Part shown: positions 20,701-31,207 of the stretch, piece after piece
Position numbering within the stretch: position 1 is the stretch's first letter
Layout of the letters: the number at the start of each line of letters is the position of its first letter
Assembly (NCBI GenBank): GCA_037176845.1
Contig: JAYKXP010000224.1
Span: 1-56,254, forward strand
Direction: 5' to 3'
Source: Paramarasmius palmivorus
Taxonomy: Eukaryota; Basidiomycota; Agaricomycetes; Agaricales; Marasmiaceae
Length of the DNA stretch: 56,254 nucleotides
Made by a program: the position numbers and the translations under genes
The notes under the pieces: generated by a model
Databases searched by the model: none
The model's input: only the letters and a program-made list of their open reading frames with translations
What the model was told of the DNA's origin: nothing

Positions 20701-20969
20701 CCTTTCTTATCATTGAGCAGCATCAGCAGCTTCCAGAAGCAGATCGCATCAAAGCACCCTATCATTCTCATCCTCTATTCAACACAGCTGTATTTGATGC
20801 AGTTCCATCAGGAATCAAAATGATTATCGAACCAAAGCATCTGGTTTCCCATGCTATTGTGTATCGCCGACCAGCAGGAACATTTGGAATTGAGCGCGAT
20901 ATCTTATTAGTCTGCATCTCACTCAATCGGGGTAAAAAGCGATTACTTCCACCTCGATTTCAACTGTAG
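17800..20969 (+). CDS. tnp2: Tnp2-family (CACTA) transposase
   Basis: The N-terminal part carries the zinc-like motif CTCPDC followed by an acidic linker. A branch-point-like TACTAAC precedes an acceptor at about 18034 that leads into the main ORF. Family signatures are GLYVDWFNP, SCGTIFLCCMNLPPEVRY, FFVGLTPGPNAPD and, near the end, KPNHHFAMHNADM with SEFSGERINGDFQ. A 51 nt in-frame intron (GTAAGT ... GATAG) lies after RRMG at about 20158-20208. No ATG was found for the first exon, so the 5' end is uncertain. The transposase cuts and joins the element ends in the nucleus (family knowledge). The long frame has no stop and looks intact. Confidence 0.85.
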
Positions 20970-20977
20970 TTACACTG

Positions 20978-21992
20978 CTATAAGAATGATGTATATATAG
21001 GATATTCACTAGTTACTAGAGCCATTCTAGCCTTCCACATCGCGAATGCTGGACAGTTGAAGGTACTGCATGCTCTCTGCCCAGTGCGCAAGCCACTACA
21101 AGTTGCAACTGCACGATTAAAAGCTGAATGGCAGTCCATACCATCCTTGCAGAACTCCTGGAAAGCATACTCGATGCGGGGCACGATCTCCATCAAGTCA
21201 GGGCAAGACTCAGGAGTCGGGCTGAAAGGTGTGATATGAACAGCATATTGAGCTGACTCTGGGTCCATTGAAGCAGTGTAGTTTGCCTTCCATGTGCAAT
21301 AAGCTTCAGAAAATTGGGTCTGACCAGCTCTAGATTAGCTGAAGTAGAATATTGAAGTGCTACCGATGCTCACCCAAGTGCCACTGGCTGGAGTTCCTGC
21401 CAGCTCATTGATTACTTGATCAGGAGGAAGGAGTAGAGCATGGTAAGCAAGAGTGTTGAGCATATTCCTAGTGTAGAATGGGGAAAGGAGTTTCAAGTAT
21501 GCAGCAGGCGACTTGGCAGGTGATGCTTCGATTTGCATCCTTTGAGATTGCAGTTAGAACAATGCACTTGAGGGTAATTCATGAGAACTCACATGATTTC
21601 CGTCTCGCAGTATAGTATTGCAAACCAATTGGTATATTTGATCCCCATGCAAAGGATATCAGCGATTTGATTGGGATCCTTGCCAGCAAAACTTTCAGGA
21701 AGAACGTTATGGATGAATGGAAGAAAGCTACGGATTGCACTGCTGTGCTCAGGAAGATGAATGAGCTGAGAGACACCATCTTCTGCTGTGCTGGATGGAG
21801 GTACGCCTTTCATGCAAAGCTCAACATTCACTGAATGAGTGCCAATTAGCTCCCCATCGCAGCTTTGAAGCACCAAGTCTGCTGGAAGAAGACATGGGCC
21901 TGATCCTTCTCTGATAACTAGTTTCTGCTATTAGCTCAAGTCTAGATATTCAGCATGAATCATGGCTTACCTGCACACTTGGGTGAATTCAT
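20978..21992 (-). CDS. BTB/POZ-like protein carried by the transposon
   Basis: Four exons on the minus strand: ATG at 21990-21992, donor GTAAGC after 22 bases, then introns with GTGAGT and GTGAGC donors, all joining in phase; stop at 20978-20980. The segment ADLVLQSCDGELIGTHSVNV and the following IHLPEHSSAIRSFLPFI match the BTB-type start of agaricomycete BTB proteins (DLVL.S.DG...GTH). The C-terminal half has Cys residues and a helical pattern also seen in that family. BTB proteins commonly link substrates to CUL3 ubiquitin ligases. It is tail-to-tail with tnp2 (8 bp apart) and shares a 204 bp divergent promoter with the F-box gene. Intact. Confidence 0.6.
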
Positions 21993-22196
21993 GGTGGAGG
22001 TAGAGAACAAAGAGTGCGAATGGCTGATTTGATCTGACTAACAATCTTATCTTATCATGATCAGATCATCCAAATCAGCAATATCACAATCTTTTCTTTC
22101 GCACTCAACCACCACCATCTATTTTACTTAGCATCAGGAAGTATGCTGGCATATTATTACCTGCATGGTTTTGTTGCTAAGTATTTCTTCTAGAGC
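21993..22196. promoter_or_regulatory. Palindromic divergent promoter between BTB and F-box genes
   Basis: The two ATGs are 204 bp apart. The interval holds long imperfect inverted arms: GAGTGCGAA, then GCTGATTT and ATCTGA on the left, TCAGAT, AAATCAGC and TTCGCACTC on the right (about 22013-22105). Such dyad symmetry could bind a dimeric regulator or fold; this is inference. Confidence 0.5.
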
Positions 22197-23414
22197 ATGA
22201 GAAAGAAACCTGCCATCTCAGAGAGGTGTAATGAGTGGGCACTGGAAAATCTGGCGAATGAAATATTGGGTGAAGTGCGCAACTCAAATACTTCTCCAAT
22301 ATACAACACTCATTTCAGTAATTCTAGATCTTCAAGTTTCTTTACCCTTGTGATCTTTTGCAACTCGCCCGCACCCGAAAGAGGACCCGATCAAAACTAC
22401 TTACCAAATCTAGCCAACCTTGGTGGAAGCAAGCCAGAGTTAATGCTGAAATACCCTGCGGGATTCGGGGAATGAGTGAACCAGCTCTTGCACATCTTCT
22501 ATATGATAATTTTTGCAGTGTATGTTGCTGATAATCTTGTGGTGAACTACTAACCTTCAATTGGTGCAGAGCTGTGGAGAAAAATGCAAGCAAATCAACT
22601 TCACAGGGATCCAGGCATTTGGAGGTTTAAAGCGATGGTGCAATGAATGCATCAAGGAACTGTTTGTATTTCGTCACTCACATTTCTGCTATATCTCAAC
22701 TGCTCTTAGATTTTCACCTGCACCACCTTCAATTGCAGAAGCTGCCCTTGCACTGATGCCCAAGATTAACGCTGAAACTCAGCAGAAAGCCGCAGCAGTC
22801 AATTCGCAAGTTGATAGTACGTTATCTCTATTGCATACTAGCAAACCTCTCATTCAAACTTCCAGAGTTTATGTATCTGAGTGCAGCTATTGCATATTCG
22901 AATGCAATGTCTGAGCACGAGTTGAATTCCTGGCTGTCGAAGATGCAACCTGAGCATAGACAGGAAATCGAGGTTTGGCAACTTTTTGTTCTTCGGAATG
23001 GTAACTATTGCTGATGTACAATGCAGGATGCTCAGAATATATGTAACTGGCATATGGCTAATGAGCGAAAGAGTGCAATGGCGAAATATTCCATGCAAGC
23101 AGACCGACTAGCTGCGTGAGTGCTAGTATCCATTCTAGAGTTTATCTAACGCTCCCAGTACTGCAGGATCATCAGCAGACTTCGCTTGCAGGGATGGGGT
23201 GCCGAGATTGACTGGATGGAGCGATGGACTAGCACAACCTCTGGTAGGCATATGCCCAATTTGCGAAAGATCAGGAGCGTGTGGCAAGCCAAACCCCTAA
23301 CCGAGAGGCGTGAGTAGCCATGAGCATGCTTCCTCCCATTGTACTAATTTGCGTGCTAAAGTGGGCGAATATGCAGGGCGAAGTCCTGCAGTATCTTCAA
23401 GATGTTCGCGATAA
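22197..23414 (+). CDS. F-box protein carried by the transposon
   Basis: Start ATG 22197. The first intron (GTGCGC ... TTCTAG) joins LANEILGE to IFKFLYPCDLLQLARTRKR, which is a textbook F-box. Downstream, MSEPALAHLLYDNFC and CGEKCKQINF with RWCNECIKEL give a Cys-rich segment known from agaricomycete F-box proteins. Further introns carry GTATGT, GTACGT and GTGAGT donors; the one near 22667 is uncertain. The end (RLRLQGWGAEIDW, KPLTERR) also fits the family, with stop at 23412-23414. Likely an SCF ligase substrate receptor. It lies head-to-head with the BTB gene inside the element. Confidence 0.72.
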
Positions 23415-25820
23415 ACATATAAATAGATCATACCATAGTCACTTGCAACAAAAGTGAGTGTATGTACATTTATCGTAACTACATTTGAGGTAGTTGCTCG
23501 TAGTGGAAAACACTGCAAAGCAAACGCTATGCTACCAATATCAACCACCCACTCATTTTGAGACTGGTGCTGCATCCGATGGCAGAAAGAGAGTACGAGG
23601 GATCGCTGGAGACTATCTGCGGGACATTAGCAGGTGCTAGGTCCTAGTAGCGGGCAGAATACCCACTTGGAAACTGCATGCAGTCTCGAACTGCTTCGTA
23701 CACTATCAAGTCGGCCATTGCAGAGCAACCAGCGAAGTAACTCTTGCGAAGTCTTTGCAACATCGATTGATGCTGCAGGAAGATACTGCGAGAGCTGCTG
23801 TATCCCTCGCAATGTTGGAGAAGGGGAACCGAGGATTGCACGAAAGGGTTGGCCTGCGAGTTGAAACGTTCGCGAATGCAAGGCCGTGAATGACTTGGTA
23901 AGAGATCCCCGAGTTCCGAGTGGCAATTTGAGTGACGATTCGAGTATTAAGGCTCTGCAGCCTAACAATGGCGACCACGGCGATGTTCCGATGCGCAGAG
24001 GCTGGGGCTGAAAGAGGGCAGTGGTCGAGTGAGAGTAAGGGTAGCAGAGGTGGCACGTTGCGCAGACGCTAAGCCTGCGAAACGCAACCAAGAAAACCCA
24101 AGAAGAGTGACCCTGCAGCTTTCAGGGTGCGCTCGAGACCCAGGGAATGCTTCACGCATTCAAATGGTCGGGAATAGGGAGTGCCGATTGGAGTCGAGAT
24201 CTAGGTAGTCAGGTCACCATACTCGAAGCATAGTGCTGGAAAGGGCGAGCAGTGCCGACTCTGCAACTTTGCAGAGTGGAAGGTTGGCAGTGGCGAATGC
24301 CAATGCAATGGCGGCGAGGTCTTCAGGATGAACAGACCTCGCCGTTGGAGCCTCTGGCATAGCACAGCTGCCACTCTGGTGCCCGCAGAGTGCGCGAACC
24401 AGCCGAGAGCGCTGCGACGCGGGCAGAGGCTGCGAAGACACGCAGCAGCAGCGTCTGCGAGCAGCGTAGGTGGCGTACACGTCGAATCAGTTGTTTGCTG
24501 CCTGAAAGGCCCCTGAGCAGCTGCTCATGGGGTTTCTGAGGTGGTGCTAGAAGTAGGTGCAAGGGTTCGCCGCTGAGGTGGGCGAAAGCCGCAACGCCTA
24601 GCGAATATGAAGTCTACTTGCTAGGTAAACTTCATATTCGGATTTGGCAACCTAAAAGAAACCCCAGAGACGCTGCTCTCGGGGTTTGGTGAATCGCCGA
24701 TTCGATATGGGGGCTGGGTGTTCTGCGCTGGGATCGAGTGACGTGGCAGTTACGAGGAGGTCGGGAGAGGTGGCGAGAAGCAGGGTGGTCGTTCTAGGGG
24801 TTCATGGCAGTAGGAACTGCCTAGTAAAAGTGGATTTAGGCAGACAAATACTCAAAAAATACTTGGGTACGCACCTGGAGCCCAGCATCTTGGCTGGTGC
24901 TAATATCCCTTGCCTATGTGCTTCCTCCACCCTTCTAGTCCTGGCATCTCGCATCCTACGATCCCTGTTTGATGAATGAGAAAGGAGAAGAAAGGAAGAG
25001 GAGAGGAGGCATACCTGGAGTGGTGGGAGTCGAGGTCAAGGGCAGCTCGGCACTGCCGCCCTTACGCAAACTACGTGGGAGAGTTTGCTGGAAGCGGGAA
25101 GTTCAAAAAACGGTGCGGTCGCGCGACGAGCACACCGTTCTTTGCATAAGTCGCGTATTTGGGCTAAGCAAGTTGGCTTAGCCCAAAGGACTGGGTGCAG
25201 AGGGGGCAAAGAGCAGCAGAGAGGTGCAGGTTCGAGAAACTGCGCCTCTGGGCAAGGGAAGGGGAAAGAGTGCTGGGAAAGCACTCTAAAACCCATGCTG
25301 GGCAGTCGGAAACAGCGGGTTGGACGATTCCGGTGGGGTAATGCGGCCGGAAAGTTGCAGATTGGCGGCGTAGTCCCGGGAAAGCGATTCGCGGGAGAGA
25401 GAGGGCGTGCCAATGTGGCCGATGTGCATCAGAGGATGCAGACTGCGGCTACCTCGCCACTGGAATGCGCAGGATGCTAGGGAGGTGGTGGAAAGGGCAA
25501 AAATGGGGAGAAAAGGCCAGGGAATTGGGTAGGATTGGGTGGTTGCCGGGTGGTGGTTGCTGGGATCCAATAGGGAGGTTCTTGCTGCCAACGGAAGAGT
25601 ACTTCCGGCATTCTGCTCACCGCTGACCACGGCTCGCATTGAAACGGGGGTCGGCGGCGCTGGAAATGCTGGAGTCGTCCTAGGTGAGCGGGAAAGCGCG
25701 CAGATCTGGGAAGGAAAAGGTCGGACCAAGATTCCCACGATCACGCTTCAGCGCTTGAGCGGCCGCCAGCGCCTACTTTCCCGATCTTTTTTTCTTTCCT
25801 TCTCGCCATATCGATCGTAC
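23415..25820. other. 2.4 kb non-coding, hairpin-rich GC-rich tract
   Basis: No supported gene. At least seven inverted repeats are visible: 24258-24277 (ACTCTGCAA arms), 24313-24343 (GGCGAGGTCT), 24510-24532 (CCCCTGAGCAG), 24602-24640 (CGAATATGAAGT, 12 bp perfect), 24658-24688 (AAACCCC), 25159-25186 (TTGGGCTAAGC, 11 bp perfect) and 25267-25287 (AGAGTGCT). It lies directly upstream of the oxygenase gene. It could be its promoter, an internal recognition region for the transposase, or a non-coding RNA source; the sequence does not decide. Confidence 0.7.
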
Positions 25821-27428
25821 ATGGCCCGTCCCTCAAGCAACTTTGAGGCTCAAAATTCCCACTCAAAGCAGCATTTTCGCAACCAGCAATTCTCTCGTTA
25901 TTCCGATCTCGCTACTTTGCTTCTCCAGCACACCGATTATTCCGCCCAACTTCGGGAATCACTAAAAAACCCAGTTCTATATTATTCCAGGCACTCAACT
26001 CTCGCTGCCGAACTGCATAGCCGCGTTGTACCAGGGAGGTACAAGACTGCTCCAACGGATGAAGTTCTTCTCCGCGACTTCATCTCGTGGTTCTATAATG
26101 AACCTCATGGCCATCGGGATCTGTGGGCTCTAATGGATGAAGCTCGGGCCAATAGGCGCAATTCTCGTCAAGCTCGAGAAAAGCTTATCGCAGATCTGGC
26201 GCTGAACAGAGATAGCAATCCTTCTCTTACCCGAGCTGCGAACATCTTTGCCAACATTCCCACTATCACCGTCCCAAAATCTACCAATAAAGGTGCCTAT
26301 CCCCGAAAGGGGTATTGGATTGCAGATAACCCAGGTGTAGCTGCACAATGGGATCAATGGGTCAAGAGTGGAAAGCTTCATGATAAGCAAACTTCGCGGA
26401 AGCCCCTTGAGAGAGTTGATCTTTCGCAGCTTCACTTCGACTTAGGCCCGAATGATGATGCATACTTCATCGGAGAAGATGGTACTACCGAAATGCTTGT
26501 CATTCGTGACTTTTGCCCAGTTCAAGAAGTTGTCGACTGGGTTGACGAAGTGGTTAGAGAGAATGTGGCAGTATCTCGCAGCATCAGGGTGAGTTTTACG
26601 CTATTTGTAGCATTTTCAGACTAATGATTCCTCACCTGGAAAGCTTGATGATGCAGGAAGTCTGACTATGAGTGGCTGGAGTGCAGGTTCGCGGTCGCAG
26701 CCTCTCTTCGCTTGGGCAAAGAACATCATTAGGAAGTTGACAGAGGATGAAACGCGAAGTTTGCACTATGATACTTCAGCCATCTTTGCACTTCTCTGGA
26801 ATCTTGCAGTCACGATGATGCCAGATGATGTTCTAGCCGACTTTGAAGACTTCATTGGGGAACTGGGTATTCATTGCATGGATCCTAGTATTCACTATCA
26901 TGGTGAAGCTAACAACATGTATACTGTTCGCATTCGGGGAGCAGATATCCCTCTCCGCGATGCTGAGTTAGCACCACCTTGTGGTGTGTGTGCTAAGAAC
27001 TATGCAAGGTGCGCTACTTCCTTCTATTTTCAGATTTAGCACTGAGTTCAGATTGCAGATGCATGCATACTGAGAAGCAACCTCATAGGTTTGCAATCTC
27101 ATGGACGACAGGCCGAGATGGTGGAGCTGAGGAAGGTGGTCATTTTTACAATGGTCGCCTTCGTATTCGAGTGCAGGGAGCTGCAAACACGCTGGTAATC
27201 TGGAAGCCTGAAGATGTTCATGGAACTAGCCTTCAGAGTGTGCATCCTGAGGATTCAAATCCTAAGGTTGTGCAGACGGGCTTGGCTATCGTGACCTCCA
27301 GTCGCATTTCTTCCATTTTTTCCAGATATAAAGCTGGAAAGTTGTCTGAAGAGGCTGCATCGAAGCAGTATTATGCGTTTGGCGAAGAAGTTGATGATGC
27401 AGAGGAAGATGCAGAGAAAAGAGACTAG
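25821..27428 (+). CDS. TET/JBP-like 2-oxoglutarate Fe(II) dioxygenase
   Basis: Three exons, 25821-26588, 26644-27008 and 27059-27428, give about 500 residues. The third exon holds the catalytic core: metal ligands His381-Thr-Glu383 (CMHTEKQPHRFAISW), a GGHFYNGRLRIRV strand pair, and distal His432 in KPEDVHGTSL, 49 residues on. This is the double-stranded beta-helix layout of fungal TET/JBP-type oxygenases that travel with DNA transposons. The first acid ligand is Glu where Asp is more common. The family oxidises methylated bases in DNA or RNA (known for relatives); substrate here is inferred. The tail is acidic. The frame is intact across splices. Confidence 0.72.
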
Positions 27429-27502
27429 TATAAATTAATGCTGTCCAGACAGCTTCGAACACTAAAATAAATACAGATTGCGAAATGTGTTTGGAATACT
27501 AT

Positions 27503-29223
27503 CTAAGTTGCCTTCTTCTTTCCCTTCCCTTTCTGAATCTGAGTAAGCTTCTCTAGTGTCTCCAGATACTCCTCTCGCTCAGATTGAGCACCATCCTCAC
27601 CATCCTCACGAACCTCACCCATCTCCATATCAGACTCGTCTTCATCCGATGAAGCATATCCTGGATCTGCAATCATCATCTTATTCAACTCTTCCTTAGT
27701 AGGAAACTTGTAAGCTTGAAGAATCGGCTTCCCATACCCTGCATCCCAGTCCTTCTTCTTCATCTTCCTAAACTTCTCCTGATTCTTCACCAGCTCGTCG
27801 AAGTCGGAAGGAATTGCTGCTCCGAAGTTGTAAGCGTTCTTTTGGTAGCCGAATCGGAGAAGGGGAGTCATCTTGTTGAATGCACCTGGGTCAAACCAGT
27901 CAAGAGAAACGTCCTTCGGATAACCAGGAATGGCTGACTCTGCTGGCTCGGCGTCCCTCTGCCTATTGCGATTCTGGATGTTTCGCCCAACACGAAGCCC
28001 TTTCTTCTCCTCCTTGATCTGTTCGTCAATCCACTTAAAGAAGTTGGTAACGTTTTCAGATCGGCCAGCAACTTTCTTAACCTTGTAGACCTGGAAAGTA
28101 GTTAAGCATCTGCAAGCAAATAAAGAAGCAATCAAACTTACCACAGTCTTATCAGGCAGCTCAGTAGGTTCGTCGTCTGAGCAACATGCAGGTTCTAGCA
28201 GAAGTCTTCGGGTTCGCTGATGGAAGCTATGCTCTCTGAGATACTTGTCCCTAGTCTCCCGAAGCTAGAGGGCTATTAGCAAGTATCGAATGGGCTTAGT
28301 GAAGGTGACTCACAGAACTACGGTGTCGGTATACATCTTTGAGTGTGATCGCTTTCCTGACTGAATCCTTCTCCTTTTCATCTTGTACAACGTTCTTGTG
28401 CATGTGGCAGAATATGAAGTTATCGTAGTACTTCACAAGGGTTGCGTTGTCGTTGGCGTGAGTGGGATTGGGACCTAAATGGCGGCATCCTTTGGCGATA
28501 ATGACAGCTCGAATAGCACTAAGAGCAACAGAGCGATGGGCGATGTTGTATGGTGAATAAGCGTCACCAAGCACATCTGGGCAGAATGACTGAAGACCAA
28601 AGCTGCCAATGCTGCCCAGAATTGCTTCGATGGAAGTGTCTTCAATCTTCGCAATGTTCTTGAGGATACGAGAGGGGCTTGTTGCAGATTCCTTTCGAGC
28701 ATTAGCAATATGAGTGCGAATACTCTGGGCAAAGGCAGTGAAGCTAGTTCCAACGCCAACAAAGAGATCCTCAGAGGCGTCGCTCTGAAAGGTCTGTTCA
28801 AAGGCTGCGAACATTTCGGGAGTTGGCTTTGGAGGGATCTCATCCTGGCCATATGAGGTCCACAAAGCTCGAACGATAATTTCGACAGTCGCCTAGCACA
28901 CAGTAAAACATCAGTATTAGGACTTCCAGCAGGATTTGATATACACACCTTTGTACCGAGTTCTGACTCTGGGACATTCTTCCTCGAAACCTTGTATCGA
29001 TTTCGCCTGGTTCGTCGCTTCTTGGCCTTTGGTGGTGGTGCTTGCATTCGCTTAGAGGTGCTTGCTTGTGGGCTATCATCGCCACCAGTTGGAGGAGGGG
29101 TACCAGCACCACGCTTCCTCTTCTTCGCATTTGAAGCTGCATGATACAAAGGTAAATTTCAGTAGAGTGCAACTCAGAGTGCAATGGATACTTACAGCCT
29201 GGTTGGGAATCTGCAGATGCCAT
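27503..29223 (-). CDS. Transposon-borne protein of unknown function, basic N-terminus
   Basis: Start ATG 29221-29223 (MASADSQPG). Four introns (GTAAGT, GTGTGT, GTGAGT and GTAAGT donors) join in phase to about 400 residues. The N-terminus is nuclear-signal-like (NAKKRKRG, KAKKRRTRRNRYK). A central helical part includes NIAHRSVALSAIRAVI and CHMHKN, then LRETRDKYLREHSFHQRTR and CCSDDE. The C-terminal part has VSLDWFDPGAFNKM and an acidic end with KGKGKKK. I recognise the general pattern from other agaricomycete transposon neighbourhoods but can assign no function. It is convergent with the oxygenase gene (74 bp gap). Confidence 0.7.
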
Positions 29224-29674
29224 TCGAAAAGAAGACAAAGATGCGAATGCTGTTGGAATGTGCAAGACTCGAACTCAGAGCTTGCTTAAGAATTCGTATG
29301 CATAGCGCCTTGCCTTGACCATGCCAGCTGAGTGAATGACTTGATGCCTCATTGAAACAGCAAGCAAGCTGCACTTTTGTGCAGGAAAAGTGCAGGAAAA
29401 GAGAGCCAAGGATTCGCTGGTTGTGAAAATCTCTTTTTTCCTTGTGGTTTACATGTATTTTTGGACCTTGGCTGAGCAATCTTGATCAACGTTCAGTCAC
29501 TTGATGCGCCTCAAGTCCCGAACTGCGTGTCCCAAGCGTGTCCTTAGTTTGTTGATAGCGCAACAATAAATGACGTGTATTTGATGTTTTGAATACATAG
29601 CCTCGTTGAATACGCATTATCTTTCGGGTCTCCAGGTTACCTCCTCTTGCTCCTCCTTCGGCAGTAGGTGGAGA

Positions 29675-29702
29675 TTGCCTCCTCTGGATTTCGCCACCCG
29701 TG
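29675..29702 (-). repeat. Right terminal inverted repeat of the CACTA-type element
   Basis: Its complement begins CACGGGTGGCGAAATCC, followed by AGAGGAGGCAA. The plus-strand end CCACCCGTG is followed by the duplication ATA. Confidence 0.88.
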
Positions 29703-29705
29703 ATA

Positions 29706-30025
29706 TATCCGCCGCCGTGATTTCGAAACTAGAAACTTGCCTTTGCCAACTTTCTTGCAACGGGTTCATCACCAATCTCGTCCACCAAATGTTTGACGGA
29801 TACGAGATCTCATTGATCGATGAGTGGAATAGAAAAAACCCAAACATGGTTACGTTTCAGTATGTTGAACCACCTTGTTCACAGGCCACAAATCCTCTGG
29901 TCTTTGCTCCCAAACAATCCGCCAAGGCAAAGTCGTGCCCCGTCTGCTACGCAAAGCCAAAGTTACAAGGTTGGGGGTACTGTACAGGAGATTGTCCGGG
30001 TTTTGTAGACGTTTTTGATGCATAG
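29706..30025 (+). pseudogene. F-box/LRR protein, 3' part after the transposon
   Basis: Continues the frame of the gene interrupted at 17557 (VD joined to ISAAVISKLETCLCQ) through a zinc-ribbon-like tail with SCPVCYAKPKLQGWGYC and GDCPG to TAG 30023-30025. The apparent ORF start upstream lies inside the transposon end and is fortuitous. Confidence 0.82.
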
Positions 30026-30232
30026 TACTTGTTAGATTTCTTGTAATTGGCTGATTATGTACCTTTCGCTATCACATAATGCAAGCGCTCAACAGACGCC
30101 CATGACCGAAACAGTCCAGCGCTGCAGCGCTTAGAAATACAACACCATCCTTTCTTCTCCACCATTCAGTGAGTCTTTACTAGAGCTGATTAGATGCGTT
30201 ATTAATTAGCATACAGGCTCGACCTGCCCACT

Positions 30233-30770
30233 ATGCCTATCCAGTCGCGGCCTCTCAATTGTTTGCCCCACGAGCTGTTAGCTTTCGTCTTTGCTTTTCT
30301 ACAATGTCGTTACGGAACCCATTTCGAAAACCTTCTCAACATCACACACACTTGTAGCCTATGGCGCAATATCGCCCTAGACAACCCCTCCTTATGGTCT
30401 TCCCTGATCCTCTTGTCTATTGAAGATTGGCATCTTCACATTGTTGACGCGTGGTTGGTACGGTCCAAAGATCGTTTGCTTCGCATACATCTTATAAACC
30501 ATGACCTCAACCAAGGCCCTATATTCGACCAGATACTAGATAGGATTTTCATTGATGCCCATCAATGGAACGACATCAAAATCGTCACAGCCGGCACCCT
30601 TGTGCTTCCTCAGCCACCACAGAATCGTCCACTCAATATGTACCACCTGTCCCACCTCGAGTTGGATTGCGCCGTAATCTCAGACTCCATCACCGAGTTC
30701 TTTGCATTAGCAGTATCACAAAACTCGATGCAAACCATGGCTTTCGACCAGGTGTTCATCGTGCCCCCAG
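30233..30770 (+). pseudogene. Second F-box/LRR protein, 5' part, interrupted by a Gypsy element
   Basis: Starts MPIQSRPLNCLPHELLAFVF, an F-box of the LPxELL type, then HTCSLWRNIALDNPSLWSSL, the usual agaricomycete F-box continuation. It stops at the retrotransposon border inside a Gly codon (CCA G). The frame continues exactly at 36912. Confidence 0.82.
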
Positions 30771-31207
30771 TGTGAGGGCGAACCAACTACCTCCCTACGG
30801 ATAGCGGTGCTGAACGATGATGATAAGGAAAAGGGGGTGATCCGGCGTAGGCACAAGGCTCTATACGACGTTGAGCAGGCAGACACAAGTCAGATACTAG
30901 CCCAAATGACCAAGTTAGCATAACTAAAGGAATAAAATACAAGATGACTTGCCTAGCCCAAATGACCAAGAGGTCAAGATGGGGAACTAGGCATCTACAG
31001 CTACGGTTTATATGTGAAGAGTCTGTCTCGGCGAGAATTGTACAAGTAAGCAATCAGAATGATACGGAAAGATGTAGAACAATGGAAGAATGATGTGGAA
31101 TGTTCCGGTGGATGAGAGGCTGTACGTGATATAAGTGGAAAATGATAAGATGAAGATAAGAAAATAGATAAGGGGACAATGAAAGGAAAAAGCTACGCTC
31201 CATCACA
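30771..31207 (-). repeat. 3' LTR of the chromovirus
   Basis: 437 bp; the pol stop at 31203-31205 overlaps its inner edge. An ORF on the minus strand recurs in the other LTR and is not a gene. Confidence 0.93.

Larger units (their letters stand above)
17558..29702 (+). mobile_element. 12.1 kb CACTA-type (Tnp2) DNA transposon carrying TET/JBP, F-box and BTB genes
   Basis: The ends are inverted repeats beginning CACGGRTGGCGAAATCC; the first 28 bases differ at two positions, and CTGCCGAAGGAGG recurs about 10 bases further in at both ends. A 3 bp duplication, ATA, flanks the element (17555-17557 and 29703-29705), as expected for the CACTA superfamily, and excision restores a host F-box frame. Cargo in order: Tnp2 transposase (+), BTB-like (-), F-box (+), a hairpin-rich tract, TET/JBP-like oxygenase (+) and an unknown basic/acidic protein (-). 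Complete ends make it one insertion event rather than a chance cluster. Confidence 0.88.

Noticed and set aside
17558..29702. Assignment to the KDZ (Kyakuja-Dileera-Zisupton) superfamily because of the TET/JBP gene
   Set aside because: The transposase has Tnp2 signatures, and the 3 bp duplication with CAC-starting TIRs fits CACTA better.
29606..29705. Apparent start of a gene at 29606
   Set aside because: These codons lie in the transposon end; only 29706-30025 belongs to the host gene.
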